Assembly: GCF_937920395.1 (NCBI RefSeq)
Contig: NZ_CALEVF010000035.1
Coordinates: 31,678-95,677 of the forward strand
Source of the DNA: an uncultured Clostridium sp.
GTDB taxonomy: Bacteria > Bacillota > Clostridia > Clostridiales > Clostridiaceae
DNA length: 64,000 nt
Reading direction: 5' to 3'
Every line of letters begins with the position of its first letter. Position 1 is the stretch's first letter. Below the pieces are notes generated by a model, which saw only the letters and a program-made list of their open reading frames with translations, was not told where the DNA came from and did not search any database. The translations under genes were made by a program, and so were the position numbers. Positions 19,086 to 28,199 of the stretch are shown here, piece by piece.

Positions 19086-19316
19086 ACTAAATTAGGATTT
19101 TATTTTGATGGGCAATATATTAATAAAAATGAGGGAGATAGATTAGTAGTTGGAGATAAAGGCGTTGTAGTGATGCTTTTTACGAAGGATGCTTTTAAAA
19201 ATTTTACAGGAAATAATATCTCCAATTTATCGAAAGGCACAGAAGTATTGTTTTCCTTTGATGCAGATAGTAAAGATGAAGTAGATGAAATAGCAAAGAA
19301 GTATATGACAAATTAA
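19074..19316 (+). pseudogene. VOC/glyoxalase-family protein, N-terminally truncated
   Basis: The frame encodes FFTKLGFYFD, then GVVVMLFTKDAFKNFTG and STEVLF-like sequence SKGTEVLFSFDADSKDEVDE, which resembles the first half of small VOC (glyoxalase/bleomycin-resistance fold) proteins. There is no start codon or ribosome site at its beginning, and it ends early after about 80 residues. Both ends are missing, so it is a gene fragment. Confidence 0.6.
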
Positions 19317-19445
19317 ATATTTTTGATTATTAAAAAAACATATGTACATTTACAAAAAATGGTGCTATTATTACATGGTAAAGCGTTTTATCATTGGATA
19401 TTAGTCATATAAAGAAAATTTATATGGAAGTTTGTTTTAAAAAAA

Positions 19446-19461
19446 AGTAAACGTTTAACAA
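19446..19461 (+). promoter_or_regulatory. LacI-type operator upstream of the LacI gene
   Basis: AGTAAACGTTTAAC holds the perfect 10-bp palindrome TAAACGTTTA with a central CG, the usual form of LacI-family operators. It lies about 25 nt before the regulator start. A weaker relative, TAAAGCGTTTTA, is at 19379-19390. Autoregulation is likely. Confidence 0.6.
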
Positions 19462-19483
19462 AACTATTTAGATTGAGGTTAAT

Positions 19484-20515
19484 ATGAATGTGACACTAAA
19501 AGATATTGCAGTTAAGACTGGATTTTCAATTACAACAGTATCACTTGTTTTGAATAACAAAAAAACACGGGTTAGTAACCAGACAAAGAAACTTATTAAA
19601 AAGGTCGCACAGGAACTTAACTATATTCCTAATCAAACGGCAATTAGTCTTGTTAAAAAAGAGAGTAAAACGCTTGGATTAATAATATCAGATATATCAA
19701 ATCCGTTTTTCTCAGAGCTCTCAAAAGGTATTAGTGCAAAGGCGGCAGAATACGGATTTGATATCATGCTTTGTGATACAGAAGATAGTTATAAACTCAC
19801 GATGAGATATCTTAAAATACTTATAAGCAAAAACGTAGATGGTATCATCATGACACTTTCCCAGGACGTTAACGATGAAAATTTATTGTTAATAGAAAAA
19901 TTCTTGGAAGAACATACGCTTCCAGTTGTTTTAGTTGAAAGATCTGATCATTTAATTATGTCCGACTGTGTTGTAGTAAATCATCAAATGGGAAGTTACC
20001 TTGCAACAAAGCATCTTATTGAACTCGGACATCGAAACATTGCATGCATCACAGGACCTTCTCATTTGGAGGCCACAAACGGCAGAATTAAGGGATTCAA
20101 GAGGGCATTTGAAGAAAAGGGGCTTGAGCAAAGGAAAGAACTTATAGTTGAAGGAAATTATCATATAGAGTCAGGATATATTGGTGCTCAGAAAATTTTA
20201 AATATTGATCCTAGTATAACTGCTATACATGTTTTTAATGATATGATGGCTTATGGAGTATTTGAATGTTTTAAAGATAAAGGTATTAAAATCCCTGAGC
20301 AGATATCAGTTGTTGGATTCGATGATATTTTCTTTTCAAAGATGCTTTATGTACCACTGACAACCATTGCGTTACCAATTCATCATATGGGTGGAAAAGC
20401 AGTTGAGCTTTTGATCGAAAGAATTTTAAATAAATCACTCTCTTTTCGATGTAATATAGTTGAACCTAAACTTATTATAAGAAAGAGTACATGTGATATT
20501 CAAATTCAAAAATAA
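19484..20515 (+). CDS. LacI-family transcriptional regulator
   Basis: This 343-residue protein has an N-terminal HTH (VTLKDIAVKTGFSITTVSLV) with hinge, then a periplasmic-binding-protein-like ligand domain (SDISNPFFSELSKGI, GPSHLEATNGRIKGF, VVGFDDIFFS). It is full length for the family. It stands 158 nt before the BMP-type ABC operon in the same direction, so a nucleoside or pentose-type ligand and control of that operon are plausible but not shown. Confidence 0.9.
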   Translation: MNVTLKDIAVKTGFSITTVSLVLNNKKTRVSNQTKKLIKKVAQELNYIPNQTAISLVKKESKTLGLIISDISNPFFSELSKGISAKAAEYGFDIMLCDTEDSYKLTMRYLKILISKNVDGIIMTLSQDVNDENLLLIEKFLEEHTLPVVLVERSDHLIMSDCVVVNHQMGSYLATKHLIELGHRNIACITGPSHLEATNGRIKGFKRAFEEKGLEQRKELIVEGNYHIESGYIGAQKILNIDPSITAIHVFNDMMAYGVFECFKDKGIKIPEQISVVGFDDIFFSKMLYVPLTTIALPIHHMGGKAVELLIERILNKSLSFRCNIVEPKLIIRKSTCDIQIQK

Positions 20516-20673
20516 AAATAGAGTAATTAATTGTACTTTATTTTAAAGTTAACTGTACAAAAAAGCAATAATAGTTATATAATTGTAATGGTAATTGTTA
20601 GATGGATTAGAACTGGACAAAATATTAAATTTACCAGTTTAAGTCTATATTATATTAATAAAGGGGGATCATT

Positions 20674-21744
20674 ATGAAATGTAAAAAATTAGTTAGTTTA
20701 GTTACATCTATGTCAGTTATTGCAATGGTATTTGCGGGGTGTTCAAGCTCAGGCAAAACAGCTACCAAACCAGATACTACTACAAAAGTAACGTTTAAAG
20801 ATGGAATGGTTACTGATACTGGAGGTGTCAACGATCAGTCCTTTAACCAAGGATCATGGAAGGGACTTCAGTCATTTGCTAAAAAAAATTCAGGAGTTCA
20901 GGTTAAATATTTAGAATCGGTCCAGAGCTCAAATTATCCATCTAATTTAAATCAGTTTGCAAGTAACAAATATAATCTTGTATGGGGAATTGGATATTTA
21001 ATGGAGGATGCAGTAAAAGCTTCTGCAAAAGCATATCCTAATGTAAAGTTTGCAGTTATTGATGATGCAATGACTCCACATATGAGTAATGTTACTGGTG
21101 TTATTTTTAAGGCTCAAGAATCATCTTTTCTTGTTGGTTATATTGCAGCGCTTAAGACAAAGACTAACAAAGTTGGATTTATTGGAGGAATAACAGGAAA
21201 TGTAATTGATCAATTTGATTATGGTTATAGAGCTGGAGTTGCATATGGCGCAAAAGAGCTTGGAAAAACTATTACAGTTAATGTACAATATGCAAATTCA
21301 TTTAGTGATTCATCACTTGGAAAGGCAATTTCTCAAAACATGTATGCTAAAGGTGCAGATATTATATTTACCGCTGCGGGTAACGTTGGACAGGGTATGG
21401 TTGCTGAGGCAAAAAGTGAAAATAAGCTTTGTATAGGTGTTGATATGGATCAGTCCTATCTTGCACCAAACAATATGCTTACTTCATCACTTAAGAACGT
21501 TGGTAACGTGACAGAAGCAGTTTCAAAACAAATTAAAGATGGAGTAAATGTTGGAGGAAAGACACTTAATTATGGTCTTAAAGAGAATGGTGTTGGAGTT
21601 CCATACACAGCACAAGCTATAAAAATGTGTGGTCAAGACGTTCTTGATAAAACAAAGAAAGTTTCTGCAGATATTGTAAGTGGTAAGATTGTTCCTCCTT
21701 ATAACAAAGATACATTTGGTAAATACATTACTTCATTAAAATAA
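20674..21744 (+). CDS. BMP-family substrate-binding lipoprotein of a nucleoside ABC transporter
   Basis: This 356-residue protein has a lipoprotein signal ending in the lipobox FAGC (Cys23). The mature part matches the Med/BmpA/PnrA family: DTGGVNDQSFNQGSW near the N-terminus, GFIGGITGNVIDQFDYGY and the ligand-loop GVDMDQSYLAP. These proteins bind purine or pyrimidine nucleosides outside the membrane. AAAGGGGGATC lies before the ATG. A 14-bp hairpin separates it from the ATPase gene, which may favour high expression of the binding protein. Confidence 0.92.
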   Translation: MKCKKLVSLVTSMSVIAMVFAGCSSSGKTATKPDTTTKVTFKDGMVTDTGGVNDQSFNQGSWKGLQSFAKKNSGVQVKYLESVQSSNYPSNLNQFASNKYNLVWGIGYLMEDAVKASAKAYPNVKFAVIDDAMTPHMSNVTGVIFKAQESSFLVGYIAALKTKTNKVGFIGGITGNVIDQFDYGYRAGVAYGAKELGKTITVNVQYANSFSDSSLGKAISQNMYAKGADIIFTAAGNVGQGMVAEAKSENKLCIGVDMDQSYLAPNNMLTSSLKNVGNVTEAVSKQIKDGVNVGGKTLNYGLKENGVGVPYTAQAIKMCGQDVLDKTKKVSADIVSGKIVPPYNKDTFGKYITSLK

Positions 21745-21824
21745 TTACTTAATAACAATCTAAAATAATTAAAGCATTTTTATATTATAGATAATATTTT
21801 CATACAAAGAATGAATAGATTTAA

Positions 21825-21868
21825 TTAAACACACTAAATTATGAAAACTCATGGTTTAGTGTGTTTAA
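21825..21868 (+). promoter_or_regulatory. Intercistronic hairpin in the nucleoside transporter operon
   Basis: TTAAACACACTAAA and TTTAGTGTGTTTAA form a perfect 14-bp stem with a 16-nt loop. There is no strong T-run after it, so it may be an mRNA-stabilising or partly terminating element between the abundant binding protein and the membrane genes. Confidence 0.6.
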
Positions 21869-21896
21869 TATAAGATATAAAAAAGGAGAATAAACC

Positions 21897-23435
21897 ATGG
21901 AAGGTAAGCTACAATATGCTGTGGAAATGAAGTCTATCTATAAATATTTTGATGATTTTTGTGCGCTTTCCTCAATAGATCTTAAAATTGCTAAAGGAAG
22001 TATACATGCACTTCTGGGTGAAAATGGGGCAGGAAAAACAACGCTTATGAATATTCTTTATGGACTGTATACACCTGATAGTGGGCAAATACTTATCAAT
22101 GGTGAGAATGTAGAAATGAAAAATCCTAATATTGCAATAGAACATAAAATTGGAATGGTTCACCAGCATTTCAAGCTTGTTGGAAAGTTTACAGTAATTG
22201 AGAACATTATTCTTGGAAAAGAAGTAGTTAAGGCTGGTTGCATATTAGATATTGCGAAAGCTCGCAGCGAGGTTAAAAAGTTATCTGAAATATATGGTCT
22301 TAATGTTGAACCTGATGCGAAGATAGAGGATATATCTGTGGGAATGCAGCAAAGGGTTGAGATTTTGAAGGCTCTATACAGAGGTGTAGAAATTCTTATT
22401 CTTGATGAACCTACTGCTGTTTTAACACCTCAGGAAATAGAGGAACTTATAAAAATTATGAACAATCTTACGCAGAATGGTAAAACAATAATTATTATAA
22501 CTCATAAGCTAAAAGAAATTAAAAAATCATCGCAGTATTGTACAATCATTCGACGTGGAAAATATATAGATACGGTTGATGTAAAAAATACTACTGAGCA
22601 GGAGCTCGCTTCCATGATGGTGGGAAGAGAAGTTAATTTAAAAGTCAAAAAAACAAAAGCTAAACCTAATGATGTAGTATTTACAATAGAGAACCTTATC
22701 GTTGAAGACAGCAGAAAAATAGAAAGAGTAAAAAATTTCTCTTTGTCTGTTAGAAAAGGGGAAATAGTTGGGATTGCTGGTATTGACGGTAATGGCCAAA
22801 AAGAGCTTGTTGAAGCAATAACTTGCCTTAAAAAAGTGAAATCAGGTAAAATCTCTATAAATGGAGTAGAAATCCAAAATACATCGCCACATAATGTTAT
22901 TGAACATGGAATTTCTACAATACATGAAGATAGGCAAAAGCGGGGGTTAATTCTTGATTTCCCGGTGAAGTATAATTTTATAACTGAAAAATATAATAAA
23001 CCTAAATTCTCAAATCGTTTTGTTTTAAATAATAAAGCAATAAATAAATTTACAGAGGATTCTATAAAGGAATATGATATTAGACCAGAGGATTGTGCAT
23101 CGAAACCTGTGAGTGCTTTATCCGGTGGAAATCAACAAAAAGTTGTAATTGCAAGGGAACTTTCTAATGACCCAATACTTCTTGTTGCATTTCAACCAAC
23201 AAGGGGACTTGATGTAGGGGCTATAGAATTTGTACATAGTACACTTGTGAAACATCGAGACAGTGGCCATTCAATTTTGCTTATTTCCTTTGAACTTGAT
23301 GAAATTATAAACGTAGCTGATAGAATTTGTGTTTTATATGATGGACAGATAGTAGCTGAGTTTCTACAAGGTGAAGTTGACGAAAAGGTTGTTGGACTTC
23401 TAATGGCAGGAGGGGAAAAGAAAAATGAAATATAA
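21897..23435 (+). CDS. Nucleoside ABC transporter ATP-binding protein (two NBDs)
   Basis: This 512-residue protein has two ABC cassettes in tandem. The first has Walker A GENGAGKTT (about 39), VGMQQRVEILKAL and ILDEPTAVLTPQE. The second has the degenerate Walker A GIDGNGQKE and AFQPTRGLDVGA in place of a true Walker B, which is normal in this YufO/NupA-type subgroup. It energises nucleoside uptake with the two permeases. AAAGGAG is 9 nt before the ATG. It overlaps the first permease gene by 11 nt. Confidence 0.93.
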   Translation: MEGKLQYAVEMKSIYKYFDDFCALSSIDLKIAKGSIHALLGENGAGKTTLMNILYGLYTPDSGQILINGENVEMKNPNIAIEHKIGMVHQHFKLVGKFTVIENIILGKEVVKAGCILDIAKARSEVKKLSEIYGLNVEPDAKIEDISVGMQQRVEILKALYRGVEILILDEPTAVLTPQEIEELIKIMNNLTQNGKTIIIITHKLKEIKKSSQYCTIIRRGKYIDTVDVKNTTEQELASMMVGREVNLKVKKTKAKPNDVVFTIENLIVEDSRKIERVKNFSLSVRKGEIVGIAGIDGNGQKELVEAITCLKKVKSGKISINGVEIQNTSPHNVIEHGISTIHEDRQKRGLILDFPVKYNFITEKYNKPKFSNRFVLNNKAINKFTEDSIKEYDIRPEDCASKPVSALSGGNQQKVVIARELSNDPILLVAFQPTRGLDVGAIEFVHSTLVKHRDSGHSILLISFELDEIINVADRICVLYDGQIVAEFLQGEVDEKVVGLLMAGGEKKNEI

Positions 23436-24555
23436 AATTGCTCAATTGCTAAATAAGGCAGTAACTAAAATAATACTTGCTATCATACTTGGGTTTATAG
23501 TGGGAGCAATTGTACTTGCCTTTGCTGGTTATAATCCATTTGATTGCTATTCTATGATGATTACTAGTATTTTTTCAAATCCCCTCAATATGATTCAGGT
23601 TATGATTTTGACAATGCCTAATATTTTAACAGGTCTAAGTGTTGCTTTTGCATTTAAGACCGGACTTTTCAATATTGGTGCTGAAGGTCAATATCTTGTG
23701 GGAGCAATGGCAGCTGTTATAATTGGTAGTAAACTAAAATTGCCACCAGGTATAAGTATTATTGTAATAATGCTTGTGGCTATGCTGGCTGCTGGTATGT
23801 ATGGAGCTTTCGCTGGATATCTTAAGGCGAAGTTTGGTATTCATGAGGTTATAACAACCATTATGCTAAATTGGATAGCTTTATACTTTAATAATTATCT
23901 AATATCAGTACCTGGCATTGGTATAAAAAATACACAATATTCTGTTGCTATTAATCATAATGCATGGACCAATATACTTGTTAACTGGAAAGAAACACCA
24001 CATGGACAGGCTTTTTTAACAAGTCATCAGACATTATCTACTATATTACTTGCGACTGACATAAATTATGGAATTATTATTGCAATAGCTGTTGCCATAC
24101 TTATATGGTTCATACTGTATAAAACAACATTTGGATACCAGGTTAGAGCTGTAGGACTTAATAAAGATGCAGCTGAATTTGCTGGAATTGGTGTTAAAAA
24201 GAATATTATTATGACTATGTTTATTGCTGGTGCGCTTGCAGGCCTTGCTGGTGCTCTTCAAATGGCAGGTTCACTTCCTCATGCGTTAGTAACTCTTGCA
24301 ACTGCACCAGGATATGGATTTAATGGTATAACAGTTGCACTGATGGCTAATAGTTCACCACTAGGGTGCATATTTACAGCACTTCTTTTATCAGGTCTTC
24401 AGTTTGGTGGAAGTACAATACAGATGAACCTTGGTGCACCGTCGGAGGTAGTTAATATAATGATTGGTGTTATTGTATTCTTTGTTGCAGTAGCCTCTAT
24501 GTTTACTATGATATCTGAAAAGTTGAAGAAGAGGAGGGTGGAAAATGGGCACTAG
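23425..24555 (+). CDS. Nucleoside ABC transporter permease 1 (YufP-like)
   Basis: This 376-residue membrane protein of the BPD_transp_2 family has KTGLFNIGAEGQYLVGA and GLAGALQMAGSLPHAL as typical signatures. It has about ten helices. It overlaps the ATPase gene by 11 nt and the second permease by 11 nt, giving a tightly coupled operon. Confidence 0.92.
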   Translation: MKYKIAQLLNKAVTKIILAIILGFIVGAIVLAFAGYNPFDCYSMMITSIFSNPLNMIQVMILTMPNILTGLSVAFAFKTGLFNIGAEGQYLVGAMAAVIIGSKLKLPPGISIIVIMLVAMLAAGMYGAFAGYLKAKFGIHEVITTIMLNWIALYFNNYLISVPGIGIKNTQYSVAINHNAWTNILVNWKETPHGQAFLTSHQTLSTILLATDINYGIIIAIAVAILIWFILYKTTFGYQVRAVGLNKDAAEFAGIGVKKNIIMTMFIAGALAGLAGALQMAGSLPHALVTLATAPGYGFNGITVALMANSSPLGCIFTALLLSGLQFGGSTIQMNLGAPSEVVNIMIGVIVFFVAVASMFTMISEKLKKRRVENGH

Positions 24556-25477
24556 TATATTACTAGCAATTAGTATTACCCTAATGTATTCTGCACCGTT
24601 AATGTTTGCTGGTCTTGGAGGTGTAATATCCGAAAATGCTGGTGTGGTAAATATCGGAATTGAGGGAATGATGACGATTGGAGCTTTTTCAGGAGCCGCA
24701 GTGGGTTACTTTACAAGCAATCCGTGGCTTGGATTTTTGGCGGGAGGACTCGCTGGTGGACTGCTTGCTTTAATACATGCGATTGCGTGTATTTCATTTA
24801 GAGCAGATCAAACTATATCAGGTGTTGCTATTAACTTTCTTGGACCAGGAATTGCACTATTTCTTGGAAGAAAATTATTTGATGGAAGTACAATGACAAA
24901 ACCAGTACCAAATCAAATACCAACTTTATTTGGCAGTTATGCTACAAATTCATCTAATTTGTTATTAAAAACATTGAATGTGAGACTTACTATACCAATA
25001 GTTTTCATTCTTGTTCTTATTATGTGGTTTGTATTATACAAGACAAGTTTTGGACTACGAATTAGATCAGTGGGTGAAAACCCAGCCGCCGCAGATACAC
25101 TTGGAATTAATGTAAATAAAGTGAAGTATTTGTCTGTATTTACATCGGGTGTTCTTTCAGGATTTGGAGGAGCTGCAATGACTTTAGCTGTGGTTAACTG
25201 TTTTACACAGTCTACTATATCAGGGCAAGGTTTTATAGCTCTTGCAGCAGTTATTTTTGGGAAATGGAAACCACAGGGTACAATGGCTGCGTGTCTTCTC
25301 TTTGGATTTGCTCAGGCATTGGTTGTAATTCTTGGTGGAAGTACCTCTGCAATTCATATCCCACCTTCAATATTATCAATGTTACCATATGTTTTGACAT
25401 TGATTATATTAGTCGCTTTTGTTGGGAATTCCACAGCTCCAAAGGCTGATGGTATACCTTATTATAAAGGTCAATAA
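24545..25477 (+). CDS. Nucleoside ABC transporter permease 2 (YufQ-like)
   Basis: This 310-residue BPD_transp_2 permease has GVISENAGVVNIGIEGMM near the start and GFGGAAMTLAVVN later. It is the second membrane half of the BMP-type importer and the last gene of the operon. Downstream (25531-25546) lies a strong GGGGGG ribosome-type site followed by ATG and then TAA, a start-stop with no gene. Confidence 0.92.
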   Translation: MGTSILLAISITLMYSAPLMFAGLGGVISENAGVVNIGIEGMMTIGAFSGAAVGYFTSNPWLGFLAGGLAGGLLALIHAIACISFRADQTISGVAINFLGPGIALFLGRKLFDGSTMTKPVPNQIPTLFGSYATNSSNLLLKTLNVRLTIPIVFILVLIMWFVLYKTSFGLRIRSVGENPAAADTLGINVNKVKYLSVFTSGVLSGFGGAAMTLAVVNCFTQSTISGQGFIALAAVIFGKWKPQGTMAACLLFGFAQALVVILGGSTSAIHIPPSILSMLPYVLTLIILVAFVGNSTAPKADGIPYYKGQ

Positions 25478-25642
25478 TCAAAGGATATATTTATACAAGC
25501 TAATTAGACCCTCTGGTATATAATTACTGGGGGGATTAATATGTAAAAAATCATTAGAGATATTGTGTGGTAATTAATGAGTAACTAGGTTAGTGATAGT
25601 GTGAGCATAAGTAATTCGCATTTTAATTAAAGGGAGATTTTA

Positions 25643-26854
25643 ATGGAAAATAGTAGAAAAAATATCTATATAGTGGATTTTCTAATGTCTTTTATTACAG
25701 TATTTGGTGTAGTAATGTTTTTACCTATGTTTCCACATATACAAGCAGTTTTTGGGGTGAGTGTTTCACAAATTTCTTGGATACCAAATGTAGCATTTTT
25801 AACAATGATAATATTTGCAATACTCGTGAGTAAAATTATAAATAAATTTGGGATTAAAAATTTGCTCCTAATAAGTTTAATACTATGGATTACAGGTATT
25901 ATACTTGAAATTGTTGCACTTAGTAGTTTGCATTTTTATGTTTTTGTAATAGGAAGGTTTGTGGAAGGAATTGGAGAAGCGTTTATGTTCCCATTACTTT
26001 TGTCAATGAATAAGTTTGAATTAAAAACTTTGGCAAGTGAAAAGATTGGTCTAAGTCTTATTGAGTTTGGTGCTGCTTTGGGTGGCTTAATTTCTGGAAT
26101 AATATCTGGAAATTTTATTAATAATCCTAGACAATTTCTTACAATTCCAATTTGCTTTGCAATTATAGTAGGAGTTTTTATAATAATGCAATTAAAACCT
26201 GTAGTATTGATTTATACAGACACGGAGAGTCAAAATAAAGAATTAAAAGAGAGTAATAAAGCATACGTAAGTTTAGTGCTTATGATTTTTATAATTCAAA
26301 CAATATTTTCATCAATTCAAGTTTATTTGGCTTATTATATGGATGCTATTTCATCACCTAATTTGACTGGACTTGTGATTTCGATTGAACAGATATTATT
26401 AGCAATAGGTACAGTTGCGCCTATAGTTATCCTTAAAAAAATATCTCTAAAAACAACTAGAAATATTATTTTTTCAGTTTTTATTTTTGGGATTATTATA
26501 TTGAGTTTGCAAATATCTATTTATTTATCCATATTAGGTTTTGGAATAATGGCATTCTCTATAGGGGTAGGGTTTACAATCTCGAATATTTGTGTTACTA
26601 AAGTTATTAGTACAAAAGTATCACAAAAACTTTCAGTATATACTGCTATAAGAAATGCTGGAGGATTTGTGCTTTCTTTTATATGGGGTAATATGATAGC
26701 TAGCTACCGAGAATCAGGACAAAGTTATGGAGATATTTTTAAACACTTATATACATTTGAAGGGATAATAGTAATAGGTATTTTTATAATAATAATCTTT
26801 ATGCAAAAGGGAGAAGTAATGTTTAAACCTGAATTTGTGCAAAAGGAATTATAA
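25643..26854 (+). CDS. MFS transporter
   Basis: This 403-residue protein has 12 predicted helices in the DHA1-like arrangement (FITVFGVVMFLPMFPHIQ, GRFVEGIGEAFMFPLLLS, ISGIISGNFI). The usual loop 2-3 signature is reduced to SKIINKFGIKNLL. The substrate is unknown. The ribosome site AAAGGGAG is present. It is a single gene ended by a terminator. Confidence 0.8.
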   Translation: MENSRKNIYIVDFLMSFITVFGVVMFLPMFPHIQAVFGVSVSQISWIPNVAFLTMIIFAILVSKIINKFGIKNLLLISLILWITGIILEIVALSSLHFYVFVIGRFVEGIGEAFMFPLLLSMNKFELKTLASEKIGLSLIEFGAALGGLISGIISGNFINNPRQFLTIPICFAIIVGVFIIMQLKPVVLIYTDTESQNKELKESNKAYVSLVLMIFIIQTIFSSIQVYLAYYMDAISSPNLTGLVISIEQILLAIGTVAPIVILKKISLKTTRNIIFSVFIFGIIILSLQISIYLSILGFGIMAFSIGVGFTISNICVTKVISTKVSQKLSVYTAIRNAGGFVLSFIWGNMIASYRESGQSYGDIFKHLYTFEGIIVIGIFIIIIFMQKGEVMFKPEFVQKEL

Positions 26855-26861
26855 AAAATAC

Positions 26862-26897
26862 AGCTAGCAGATAATAATTTGCTAGCTCTATTTTTTA
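26862..26897 (+). terminator. Terminator after the MFS gene
   Basis: An 8-bp perfect stem AGCTAGCA/TGCTAGCT with a 10-nt loop is followed by CTATTTTTTATT. It lies between convergent genes. Confidence 0.8.
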
Positions 26898-26901
26898 TTG
26901 A

Positions 26902-27966
26902 TTATTCTTTATATTTTACCCATTGTTTTTTTAAGCTACTTTCTTGGGTAAGTTCGATTATCTTAATTGTATCTCTCGCCTGCGCTGCAGTTACTTTTAG
27001 TGTATCTTCACCTAAAATAGAGTTATAAACATTAGTGTAAAATGCACCATAATCTCCGACTTCACTTTCGATATTGCCAGTAATATGTAATCCGTCGATA
27101 ATTGTGTTTATTTTACCATTCATGCTTTCAGGTTCTTTCCCCCAATTATCCAAATCCTTTGGGGATAATCCCTTCTTTAAACTTTCTTCTTGTACATCCA
27201 TTCCATATTTAACAAAGGAACCTTTAGTCCCAAGGAGAGTAAAGTGAGCACTAATTTCTTTAACAAGTGTTCCAGCTTTTAATGTAACCTTTAAGTTTTG
27301 GTAGTTTAGTATAATTTCGAAGTTATCAATAATTATTCCATTATGTCTTTGAATTCTTAAATCACCAAACACTTCAGTGGGTAGTCCAAATAAAAATAGT
27401 GCTTGATCTATTATATGAGAACCTAAATTATATAAAATACCTGTGCCAGGTAATTTTTCCTCTTTCCAAGTATTTTTTTCAAAGTAGTCCCTAAATCTGT
27501 CATAATGTGCTTCATATTCAACTACATCTCCAAGTAGTTTGCTTTTTACAACTTTTTCTACAGTTTTAAAATCGCTGTCCCATCTTCTATTTTGATGAAC
27601 AGTTAATATTTTGCCTTTTTGTTTTGCAAGGGCTATCAGCTTATCAGCTTCAGCGGTTGTAACAGTAAAGGGTTTTTCAACTACTACATGTTTATTGTTT
27701 TCTAAAGCTATTTTTGTTAATTCATAATGAAGAGAATTTGGTGCTGCAATGACTACAAGTTCAATATTTGAATCATTAAGCAATTCATTAATATTTGATG
27801 AGACTAAAACGTTTGGATATCTTTCTTTTAAGGATTTTATAGCGACTTCATTTGTCGTATAAACCTTATATAGATTTAGTCCAACTGTATCATTAATAAT
27901 AGGTGCATGAAACACTTTACCTGCCATACCATAACCAATTATTCCAACATTAATTATCTTATTCAT
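26902..27966 (-). CDS. Gfo/Idh/MocA-family oxidoreductase
   Basis: The start was set at the second ATG (27966), because AAAGGA sits directly on the first ATG (27975) but about 10 nt from the second. The protein has an N-terminal Rossmann fold (NVGIIGYGMAGKVFHAP) binding NAD(P), the motif EKPFTVT with the conserved Lys, and a C-terminal GFO_IDH_MocA_C domain (AHYDRFRD, GTGILYNLGSHIIDQAL). It oxidises or reduces a sugar or inositol. The substrate is unknown. It is a lone gene, convergent with the MFS gene. Confidence 0.88.
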   Translation of the reverse strand: MNKIINVGIIGYGMAGKVFHAPIINDTVGLNLYKVYTTNEVAIKSLKERYPNVLVSSNINELLNDSNIELVVIAAPNSLHYELTKIALENNKHVVVEKPFTVTTAEADKLIALAKQKGKILTVHQNRRWDSDFKTVEKVVKSKLLGDVVEYEAHYDRFRDYFEKNTWKEEKLPGTGILYNLGSHIIDQALFLFGLPTEVFGDLRIQRHNGIIIDNFEIILNYQNLKVTLKAGTLVKEISAHFTLLGTKGSFVKYGMDVQEESLKKGLSPKDLDNWGKEPESMNGKINTIIDGLHITGNIESEVGDYGAFYTNVYNSILGEDTLKVTAAQARDTIKIIELTQESSLKKQWVKYKE

Positions 27967-28199
27967 AATATTCATCCTTTCTTAACTTTTAATATATCTC
28001 TAATTACGAGTTTATATTGTCTTATATTATAATAAGTATAATTATACAGTTTTCATAAAAGATAGTAAACGATTGTATTTTTTAAAAGTGAAATTTCTTC
28101 TATATGTTGGCGAAATAGTGAGTATTTATTACTATATAGAGTTATTTTATGATAAAATTAGATATTAGAATTATTTATCTTTTGATTGGAGAGTTTAAT

